A stretch of 27,629 nt of DNA from Chrysochromulina parva (Eukaryota > Haptophyta > Prymnesiales > Chrysochromulinaceae). Positions 1-8,575 of this stretch are shown here, in pieces. Under the pieces are notes generated by a model. The model had not been told where the DNA came from. It did no database searches and was given only the letters and a program-made list of their open reading frames with translations. Every line of letters starts with the position of its first letter. The first letter of the stretch is position 1. The position numbers and the translations under genes are program-made. The stretch is taken from contig PJAB01000402.1 in NCBI GenBank assembly GCA_002887195.1, positions 1-27,629 of the forward strand, written 5' to 3'.

Positions 1-229
1 CTTGCGGGAAGTGATCGCGATTCTAAGTTCGCGCCCGATTAGGCAATCGGGGCGCGGTGCCACGCTCCAGGGGCCACAAAGGGGCAAGGGCCACACTCAG
101 GGGGCACACACTAACACGTGGCGGTGGAGCTCGGTGAGAACCATCCAACGGGCAAGTGCCCGGTCACGGCCGAGCATTCGATCCGTCTAAGCGGCCGAGC
201 GGGCCGCATTCGATTCGCCTAGGCTTGTG
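1..229. other. Window edge, no gene seen
   Basis: I see no credible coding signal here. The short plus-strand frame starting at base 2 is Arg/Ser/Gly-rich and has no domain-like character. The stretch lies downstream of the stop of the minus-strand acetyltransferase gene and probably holds its 3' UTR. Confidence 0.5.
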
Positions 230-1045
230 TTAAGCATTTCCTTCGGACGTCGTCTCGACCAAAGAGCTTGCTGATGCTGACTTCACAGGCTGTCGCAACA
301 TCCCGAGCAACGGGCAGGGCGGCCACTCACCCTCCTCATCGCTGCGATGGCCGCCGTCGAGCTGCGTTCGGCCCACGACCTCATAACCAAAATGCTCGTA
401 GAGGCTGCGGTTATTCTCGCCAGTCTCGAGGTAGGCGGGCAGCCCTTCCGAGTCGGCCACGCGATTGATGGCGCGCAGGAGCGCTCCACCGTACCCCTTG
501 CCCTGTTGTGCTGGAGCGGTCGCGATGATGGCCAAGTAGATGTGTGGCCCAACGCTTGCAGCTGTGTGCAGCTTGTGGAACTCTTGGTCGATGATGTCGC
601 CGCGCTTCTGAAGTGCAGTTGCGCCACGAGGCATGCGCCGCCTTGCGAGGAGCGAGGCAACCGTGCCAAAGATCCGCACGCCGTCCATGAAGGTTTTTGG
701 GGGTGGCACACGCTTGAGCTTCTGAACGATGGCAACTGCAGCAATGCAGTTCCCGTCGCGAACCGAAAGTATAGTGCTCTTCGGTCCTTTCACGGACAGG
801 TGAAGTGTCATGCAAAATGACACCATGCGATCACGAGCCGGGTCACCAATGGTGGCAAACTTTGGTCCCACGCACCAACTGCATGGCCTCTCTGGCGCTG
901 TCTTCTCCGTGCCCGCAAAGGCGGCCCCGACTAGTCGAGCGATTTCCTCGTGGTGCTTACGCCACGGGAGCACAATGGTCTTGCCGTCGGACGTCGCACA
1001 CGGAGTGAGGCTGCCGAGGGTTTGATCTCCTTCCACACAGCGCAT
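230..1045 (-). CDS. GNAT-family N-acetyltransferase
   Basis: Predicted acetyl-CoA-dependent N-acetyltransferase of about 271 residues; the substrate is unknown. The C-terminal half carries the GNAT core: a beta strand read as YLAIIATAP, then QQGKGYGGALL, which fits the acetyl-CoA pyrophosphate-binding motif A (Q/R-x-x-G-x-G/A). LPAYLETGENNRSLYEHFGYEVVG follows as the usual motif B region, where the product of a bound small molecule is often accommodated. The N-terminal part (KTIVLPWRKHHEEIARLVGAAF) resembles the start of fungal and protist GNATs that scan small amines or peptides. I prefer the ATG at 1045. An in-frame ATG at 1228 would add 61 residues with no recognisable character. The gene appears intronless. 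It lies tail-away from the WD40 gene, with about 1.3 kb between. The fold call is firm; the substrate is not determinable. Confidence 0.8.
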   Translation of the reverse strand: MRCVEGDQTLGSLTPCATSDGKTIVLPWRKHHEEIARLVGAAFAGTEKTAPERPCSWCVGPKFATIGDPARDRMVSFCMTLHLSVKGPKSTILSVRDGNCIAAVAIVQKLKRVPPPKTFMDGVRIFGTVASLLARRRMPRGATALQKRGDIIDQEFHKLHTAASVGPHIYLAIIATAPAQQGKGYGGALLRAINRVADSEGLPAYLETGENNRSLYEHFGYEVVGRTQLDGGHRSDEEGEWPPCPLLGMLRQPVKSASASSLVETTSEGNA

Positions 1046-2369
1046 CAAGAGACGACCTGGTCGACAGAGTTCACACGGAGCCAACCATCCTCGTGCTCGT
1101 GTTTTGGTTTCGTGAATTTCAGAAAAGTTCAGGCTGCCTCCCGTTCTGATCTTGTAGAAAGCTACGTCGTAGTGATCGGTGCTGTGTTGCCCAAATTTGC
1201 ATGTTGATGTGTAACGACACAGTCTCATGTAACAGATTTCCCAAACCCGTCATGGAATCGCCAGCAGACCGTGCCACCACGGGCCGTGCCTCTCCTCAGC
1301 CGTCCAGGATGCCCAAGCCAAGCACCATGCAGTCGCCCCGTCTTCAGGTCCGTGCTGGTCCAGAGCACTTGAGAGTTCTAGACACTGTGGAGCCCCCCAG
1401 CTCGCAACGAGCTCACGCCCCAATAAGGCCCCACCCGTCACCCAATACACCTCCCCCGCTCACCCGTCGTCGTGTCTGTGCGTGTGCGCGTGCCAACAGG
1501 CGGAATGGCGCGGGGATATCATGCTTTCGCCGCGCCGGGTCGGCCCAAAGCCGCTCACGATCGCAGGGGCCGTCATGCCCGAAGCTTTCGTCGAGCGCCA
1601 GTCGCCATTGGTCTCGTATAACCAGGCGTACAACTTGCTGCTTTCGCCACGGCCGCCGCGCTCCGAAAAGATTGTGACAACGGCACCAATCTGGCGAAAG
1701 CCCTCGCCGCAAACGTGGACGCAGCATGGGTCGCCACGTCAGTCGCCTCAGCAAGTAGTACGCAGCTGACGCTTGCGTGCGCCTCGCTGCGCGGGGTCGT
1801 GCGCGCGGGGTCGAAGGGCTGGGCATCGTACGGTAAGGGCATCGAGGTGGCCACCCACCATTGCACCCTTTGACGAACCACACCCTTATCTGTGTGTGTC
1901 TGAGAGTGCAACAAAGTGCAACGAGTGGCACGGTTACATGTGCATTCCGCATGTCGTGAGTCACGTGTGAGATCTCTCTGCCGTCGTACCCGCGGCCCTG
2001 TTTGTATTATGTAGACCGCTTAATGTTGTATCATGTATGTCCGGCCACGCGGTTGCGTACACCATCATCAACGAGAACGACGGTGTGCGGGTGCGGCCAC
2101 CGTTTGGGTTCCCCTGGGGGGTGTGAGTTATTTTATATTTATCTCACTCGATTACTGATATTTGAATCCTCGCGAGTCGCTTAAGAAACTCTAGGCTACG
2201 CGCCGCTCCTGGCGTAACTAAGGCGTAACTCAACTGGAATACAGAATACAGTAATATACTACACGACACAGCGCAGGAACAGCTGCGTGGGATCACAGTG
2301 CGTTGAGTGTACGCGCAATAACGCGCGCCTGTCGGGTGCGGACAATCTCGTTTCTCGCAAGGTAAATGA
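1046..2369. other. Intergenic region, no confident gene
   Basis: This 1.3-kb stretch separates two minus-strand genes. Overlapping open frames occur on both strands (for example plus 1482-1769 and minus 1413-1964), but they are Arg/Pro/Ser-rich, mutually shadowing and show no domain. The plus frame from about 1521 to 1769 has somewhat more balanced composition and could be a small exon, but I cannot support it. The part near 2000-2280 is locally AT-richer and may contain the 3' UTR of the WD40 gene. Confidence 0.4.
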
Positions 2370-5300
2370 TCACGAATCCGAGGCGGCGACGCGACCTTCG
2401 TGTGTGTTCGAGACCGCGAGACCCCAGGCGACGTCCTTTGGCCTCCTCTGCGGCTCGCTCTCTGCCGCGATGCCCACGCCATATTTGGAGCGCCCAGTCG
2501 AGCCAAAGGCCCAGCTCGCGTACTCGGGCACCGGTACGGCGCTCGCGACAGCCTGACGGAGCTCGCCGACGCTCGCGGGTCGCGGGTTGTCGGGCGGTGC
2601 CTCCCATTGCTTGGTGAGCACCTGCCGCCATGGCCCGATGCTTGGGGTCTCGCCGCGCGCCGCCGGCCGGCCGCCATATCGGGTGCGGCGCATGGCTGGT
2701 CCGGAATGGTAGCCGCCGACGACTGCTGTGGAATGGAGCACCCTCTCTAAATCTCGCTCGAGGGAGATCGAGGCATCGGCGACCCGATTTGGATCGAGCG
2801 GCGGCGGGCGGGCGGCCGTGTACGATGCACCCACCTGTGGGGAGAGGGAGGAGGCGCCGTGGTGAGCACTTGCATGCAGCTGAGGGACGGGTGGGCGGGC
2901 GGCCGTGTACGATGCACCCACCGTCGGGCCCACGCCCCCCTCATACGACGCGCCGAGCTGGGCGCCGGACTTCCCTTTCAGGAAGGTGTGAATCTCATTC
3001 GTTGATTGCGGCGGCCGTTGGACTTCGAAGCCCTTGGCGCGCAGCACGTGCTGACGATGCGCAGCCGCCGCCGCCTGCGCCGCCGCCGCCTGCGCCGCCG
3101 CCAGGTCGCCGCCGCTGAGCGCCGACTGCGCATGCAGAGCATTCTCCCAAGTGGAGCTCAGGTCGGCACGACGGGTGGGTACGCCACCGGCGGCACTCGG
3201 CCCCTTGACGAAACGCACGCCGGAGCGGAAGGGGGGCGGTGAAGGGTTGGCGACGCTCGAGGCGACGCTCGAAGCGCGCTGCACTGCCGCCGCTGTCGCC
3301 GCTGTCGCTGCCGCCGCCGCTGGCGCTGCCGCCTCTGAGACCGCCGCCGGCGCCGCCACCGCCACAAGCGCGGCTGCGCGCGCCGCCGCCGCCGCCGCCG
3401 CGCGCGCGGTGGAGTTGTGATGGAGCCCTGCAGCTCGCGTCGTCGTGGGCGCGTCCGCCGCCTCGAGCGCCGTCGCGACGGCCAGCGCCGTGGCGGACGC
3501 CAGCACGTCTTCGTCCGACGCAGGGGGTGGCGCGAGCACCCTGGCGGACCCCCACAGGCGCTGCGCGCGCTTGGACAGCTTCGCGTCTTCGAGGTGCTTC
3601 TGGCGCCGCTGCCAAAACGGTCTCGGCGACTGGGCGGTGCGGCATGCATACGTGTTGGGATCGTCCAGCCGCCATCCGATCGCATTGGCGCCAAATGTGC
3701 CCACGAGCGCGCCGCTGAGCGTGAACAAGCAGGTGGTGCCGTCGGCCGCGCCAGTGAGGATGAGGGGAGATCCAGATTGCGATCTGGAGGGCCCGAGGGG
3801 AGATCCAGATTGCGATCTGGAGGGCACGAGGGGAGATCCAGATTGCGATCTGGAGGGCACGAGCTCCATCGCGACCAGCCCGCCATCTCGCACGCGCCAG
3901 AAGGCGAGCGCTTCCCCGAGGGAGGCCATCGGGAGCGTGGAGCCGGTGGCCTCGGCATGCGAGCCGCCGCCCTTGGCTGGGCTTGGGGGAGTGCCCCCGG
4001 CCCGCAGGACGGAGCACTGGTAGCTGCGCTCGAGGTGGGCGGCGAGCTTCGTCAGACTCCACACCTTAATGGTGCCGCCGCCGTCGGCGCTCACGAGAAT
4101 CGTGTTGAGCTCATCGGTCACGAGAGCGACAAGCGCGTCCTCATCGCAATGGCCCAAGGACTCGTGCAGGTCGATGATGGCGGGCTGGCCGGGTTGGAGG
4201 CGCGTCACGGCTCCCCACACGAGCAGCCGGCCGTCGGTTGTCGCGGCGACGAGCGGCACGAGCGGCGGCGCGATCGAGGGCAGCCAGCAGACGCACTCCA
4301 CAGCACTGGCATCGACGAGATCCGCGTTTAAGGCTATCGGCGGCGACGAGCAGACGGCGGCGGCGAAGGAGGCGCCCGGCACCGAGGCCGCCGGAGGCAC
4401 ACGTAACGTGCGCTTGACTCGCATCGCATTCAACGAGGCGGTGCCTCCTTTGTCGAGGGCCTGGACGGGTCGGCCCATGCCACCATGCTGACTCAATGCA
4501 TTCGTATCGAGCTCCCATAAGGCCACAACGCCATCCGCTGTACCGGTAGCCAGGGTCGAAGGCGCCGTCGCGAGCGTCGAAGGCGCGTGGTGTGCCATGC
4601 ACAGGACGTCATCCGTGTGGGAGGGGGGGGAGGCCCACACGCACTCGGGCCCGCCGCCCGGCTCGGCGCAAACGCCCTGCGGCGCCACCTCATCCCTCCA
4701 CAAGACGACGCGCCGCCCCCAACCGCTCCCGAGCACGTACGAGATCGCACCTCGCGCCACGCTCAGGTGGATCAGCGTCGTCAATTCGGTGCCCAGGCCG
4801 TCGCCCACGTCGTGCGGCGCGAGGCGGCAGCTAAGTTCACAGCCCGTTGCCAGGGTCCACGTGCACACCGAGCCGTCGTGCGCACCGGAAATGAGCCTTC
4901 GGCCGGGCGCGTCGGTACTCAGCGAGGTGATCGGAGCGCCGCCGTGGGCGTCGCGCACGCAGCGCACCAGCTGCCCCGTCGCGACCGCCCAGACGCTCAG
5001 CACCCCAGCCGCGTCGCCCACAGCCACCAAGCCATACGCGTGCGCGTACACGAGCCGAGTGAGAGGCGTGCCTGATGAGGATGGTCATCCGAGGTCATCC
5101 GAGGTCATCCGAGGTCATCCGAGGTCATCCGAGGTCATCCGAGGTCATCCGAGGTCATCCGAGGTCATCCGAGGTCATCCGAGGTCATCAGATTTCATCA
5201 GAAGTCATCAGAGGTCATCAGAGGCCATCAGAGGTCATCAGAGGTCATCAGTACACGAGCTGTGTGAGAGGCGTACCGGTCGTCGCCAAACGGATCTGGG

Positions 5301-8300
5301 CAAGGGTGCGCGGAGAGGGCAGGGACGGCGCCGCCGCGGGCTGATCCTCGGCACCGCCCATTACGGCACCGCTCTCCTCGTCGCCGTCGCCCTCCTCGTC
5401 GTCCGGTGAGGAGGACGGCGGCTTGGTGGGCGGCGCCTTGGTGGGCGGTGCCTTGGTCGTCGCTGCCGCCGCCTCCGCCTCACGGCCCAGGGTCCGTGTG
5501 GGGAAATTCGCTGTGGTGGCTCTCGGCCGGGCTGCCGCCGCCTTGGCCGCCTTGAGCGCCGCCTCGGCCTCTTCGATGGCCGCCTCATTCGCCTGCGACA
5601 GCCGTACTTGGACCGGCGGCTCCAACAAGGAGGACTGACTCCGTCGCACGCGAGGGGAGCTCGGCGGGGAGAGGCCGGAGGGGGGCATGTGCGAGTGCCA
5701 CGCGGTCAGGTGCTGATGGCCGCCGATGAGCCTGCGCCGGCCCCGGTCATACCAGATCGCCGAAACGGCTGTGCGCAGCGAGTTGTGCGAGGGTGCGCCC
5801 ACGTCACCCTCCGCGAGCCCGTTGCCTAATATGGGTGGCGGCGGCTCATCCTCGCCTTCGGCCGGCGGCGCGTTGAGCGACTGCACGCAGCGCATCATGC
5901 GCAAGTCCCACACACGCATCGCTCCGAGCGAATCAAGGGAGATCACCTGCTGGAACTCGTCGTCGGAGGCCAGCTGCCTGATGGGCGCCCGGTGGCCCGG
6001 CAGCACTGCGAGCGGCTTGGGAGTGTTGAGCGACCACACATACAGATCACGCTCAAGGCCGCCTGAGACCAGCTTGCCGCCTCCAAAGGCCTCGCACATG
6101 GCGATGGTATAGACGCCCTTCGTATGCCCTCGAAGCGAGCGTCCGACCGCCGCCGCGCCAAGGTCGATGCACTGGATCACGCCGTCCATCGCCGAGCTCA
6201 GCAGGGCACCCGAGAATAACGAGGTCGTGTACGTGAGCTGAGTGACCCAATCGGCATGAGCCTTGGGTAGACGGAAGATGCATGCCCCCTCTGTACCCCC
6301 AGCAGGGCGCTTGCCACGCGCGAGACCCTTAGCGCCGGTCACGAGCGCATCCGCGTCCCAGATCGTCACGGCGCCCTCCTTGTCGCCCACCGCCAGCTTG
6401 CCGTGCCCTTTGCCATCCAGAAAGGCTGTCAAGCACGTAGGCACGCACAGAGCGGGAAGCGGCCAATGACCCACTCGATGTGCACTGAGCTCACCTGATG
6501 AAGGGGGCACTCAGCATGTGCTCAGAGATGCAATCAGCATGCACTCACACTCGATGCGCACAGCGCTCACCAGTTCCGTCAATGTGCTCGCAGTCGTACA
6601 GGTACAGATGACGATCGACGCAGCCGAGCACAGCCAGCTCGTGCTGCGCCACGTACGCGGCGCACAGCGGACGGCGCGCAACGTTGAGCATGTCCTCGTT
6701 CGCATTCCACATCCCGACCCCGTCGACCTGCCCGTGGCGGCGCACGCTGAAGGTGGTACTCGGTCGGAGCGAGGATGAACTCCACAGCCCGATGACGCCG
6801 TCAGACGAGTGCGTGAGCAACTTGTGCCGGTTGCAGCGCGCTGTGGCGGGCAGCTCGAGGATCTGGCTGAGCGGCGCCGCATGCAACGTGTACCAGGCGG
6901 GTGGCGCCGTGTCGGGCGGCTCAGCGAACGTGTTGCAGAGTGGTGCGGTGCGCTCATCGATTGCGATCGCGAGCTTTTGGCAATGGCGCGCGAGAAAGTC
7001 GAGCACGCATCGATACGTCAGGCTCACCTCAGGCACACCTTCCCCATCCAAATCCGTCTCGCGCCCTCCATCTGATCCCCCCCCAGGCATGCTGCCAGCC
7101 ATCTGGTCGACGAGAGACGCTAGCTGCCTGGCGCTGAGCTGCGGCCAGACCCGCCGGAGTGCCTCACGTACCGCGGCCGCACTCGCAACGCCACCGTAGT
7201 CAGCGGCTCCCTCGCGAGAGTGCCCAAAGCAGCGCCGAAGCATCCGCAGCTCGCCAAAGGTAAAGGAGGGCAGTCCACTGAGGTCAACACGCTCAGCTGC
7301 CTCGGCCGCGGCATCGTCCGTGCTGCGGAATGCGTCCGTCGTGCCGCACCCCTCGTCGGCGGCGTTGGCGGTTGGCGTGCACGAAAAGCGCTCGAGCAGA
7401 TCCGAGGGAGGAGCCGAGCATTGGCCCAAAGTGGAGTGCTGCTCGTCGTAGTAGTCGTCGAGCGCAGCGGCCCACTTCGTTGGCGGCGCGTACTTTGTTC
7501 GCGTCGCGACCCAATCCGCCTCCGCCTCCGCCTCCTCGTCGACCTCGTCGCCGACCGCTCCCTCACAGCCATCGACTTCCGTGCGAGCTGGGGTGCGTGG
7601 AAAGCCCGTCGGCAGCGACGCAGCCTCAATGAGCGGATTGTTCTCAATCAGCACGAACCGACTCCCGCGATGACTCTCCCGCGTGGCGCGGGCGATGACC
7701 TCCTTGTAGTCCAGACTCGCCGACAAAACCTCCATTTGGGCACGCTTCGTACCGGGCAGCTTGTCCTTGGGTCGGCGCGGTGGAGGGTTGGTGATGTGCG
7801 CGGGCGGGCGCGAGCGCCCCGCATCCGCCTGCTTGCGCAGCATCAGCATCTCACGCACATTCACCTTAATGCCGCCTCCGCCACGGCCGTCGTCGGCAGC
7901 CCGGAAAAAAGGCCGGGTGCTCTGAATGCTCCTCGGAGGCGGTGGCTCGGCGGAGCTGGCGCCCGGCGGGCGCAGGTGGTCAGCGAGCGGATGCATGGCC
8001 GCCGACGACGCCGTGGACAACCGCTGCCCGGGCCGGATGAATGGATCACCGCGAGGATTGTAGCTGGGCAGCGGCGCGGGCCGATGGAAGAGCGGTGGTC
8101 GGTGCTTGGGCTTGCTCGACTGCGAGGAGGAGACGGCCGCAACGGCCGCCTCGGTGGCCAGGAGTGCCGGGGCCGATGCGGGCCCTGCAACCGCCAATAG
8201 TTGCGGCCTCATCACCGTCGACGCACTGCTCGGCAGAGATGGTGCGGGCCTTTGCTGCTCCGGCGGAGGCGGAGGTGGGTCGAGCTGCTGTGCGCTCGGA

Positions 8301-8575
8301 GCCCGACTCAGCTGCGTAGCTCTGCGCGTGGCTGCATTGGCCGTCCCTGGGCGCTGAACTTCAGTGCGCTTATTCGCCGGTCGCTCCGGTGTGGCGGACT
8401 CACCCAGCGTCGGCGCGTTGCGAAGTGACGGCGCAGATTGCGGGCGTGCGAGTGTACGTCGTGGCGCTGGGTCGTCGTCCAACTTTTGCGCGAGCTCCTG
8501 CTGTGAAGCATGAGCCTGCCACACCTTGCTCTGGCCTGTGGCCCAACCCAGGCTCTCATAGCGGCCTGGCACCAT
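2370..8575 (-). CDS. EF-hand-like / WD40-repeat protein (CFAP337/WDR49-like), 3 exons
   Basis: The gene is read as three exons: 8575-6571, 6494-5277 and 5071-2370. Both joins keep phase (phase 1, rebuilding a Gly codon each time), giving about 1974 residues. Residues 1-430 are Pro/Ser/Ala-rich. Residues about 430-535 form a helical, EF-hand-like segment with an Asp-rich loop (TDLDGEG). From about 545 a long series of WD40 blades follows: GVIGLWS, GAVTIWD, RDLYVWSL, GAMRVWDL, GVLSVWAV, GSVCTWTL, GVVALWEL, GRLLVWGA, GTIKVWSL. The C-terminal 500 residues are low complexity, with Ala-rich tracts and a tandem SRSQSGSPL repeat. An N-terminal EF-like region followed by many blades matches the WDR49/WDR64/CFAP337 class of axonemal proteins, so a flagellar role is likely. 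That assignment is from architecture only. The ATG at 8575 has G at +4. Large generic WD40 scaffolds are the alternative. Confidence 0.75.
2799..2925. repeat. Duplicated GASYTAARPP-coding segment in the WD40 gene
   Basis: Two direct copies of a roughly 30-bp GC-rich segment lie near 2799-2832 and 2889-2922. On the minus strand they encode VGASYTAARPP twice in the low-complexity C-terminal region. This is another case of in-frame tandem growth in this gene. Confidence 0.85.
3762..3860. repeat. 3 x 33-bp in-frame coding repeat with internal hairpin
   Basis: Three near-identical 33-bp units lie at 3762-3794, 3795-3827 and 3828-3860. They encode an 11-residue motif (V/G)PSRSQSGSPL in the WD40 protein. 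Each unit contains the perfect inverted repeat TCCAGAT-TGCG-ATCTGGA, so each could fold as a 7-bp stem. Confidence 0.95.
5072..5276 (-). other. WD40 gene intron 2 (205 bp), decamer minisatellite with flanking duplication
   Basis: The sense-strand donor is G|GTACGC at 5276 and the acceptor is CTCATCAG ending at 5072. The first 26 intron bases (5276-5251) match the first 26 bases of exon 3 (5071-5046) at 23 of 26 positions. The interior is a pure 10-bp tandem array. Splicing gives LATTG-TPLTRLVYAHAYG and continues the WD40 frame; unspliced, the frame stops at 5248. The join is phase 1. Confidence 0.8.
5081..5250. repeat. 17-unit tandem 10-bp minisatellite inside intron 2
   Basis: There are seventeen contiguous 10-bp units. 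On the plus strand, 5081-5090 is a variant unit (ATGGTCATCC), nine identical GAGGTCATCC units cover 5091-5180, and seven units of the GAGGTCATCA type (with variants GATTTCATCA, GAAGTCATCA and GAGGCCATCA) cover 5181-5250. In transcript sense the units read GGATGACCTC and TGATGACCTC. The TGAT-type units create CTGAT, which fits a branch-point consensus. Confidence 0.97.
6495..6570 (-). other. WD40 gene intron 1 (76 bp), flanked by a 23-bp duplication
   Basis: In the sense direction the donor is GTGAGC at 6570 and the acceptor is TTCATCAG ending at 6495. The first 23 intron bases (6570-6548) match the first 23 bases of the next exon (6494-6472) at 20 of 23 positions. Between the copies lie degenerate 10-12-bp units beginning GATTGC, GAGCAC and GAGTGC. 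The join is phase 1 and restores a Gly codon. Without it the frame stops at 6545. Confidence 0.75.

Noticed and set aside
1413..1964. Minus-strand frame of 183 codons as a gene
   Set aside because: It is Arg/Pro/Trp-rich without domain features and overlapped by equally long plus-strand frames.
3417..4331. Long plus-strand frame opposite the WD40 gene
   Set aside because: It is Arg/Gly-rich and lies antisense to clear WD40 blades; it is an open shadow frame produced by high GC content.
5081..5250. CRISPR-like array
   Set aside because: The units are contiguous 10-mers with no spacers, inside a phase-consistent intron of a eukaryotic gene.
5081..5250. Intronic C/D-box snoRNA, because TGATGA (C box) and CTGA (D box) occur
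   Set aside because: The boxes recur every 10 bp from the repeat itself, with no guide-length spacing and no terminal stem. CTGAT as branch point is the simpler reading.
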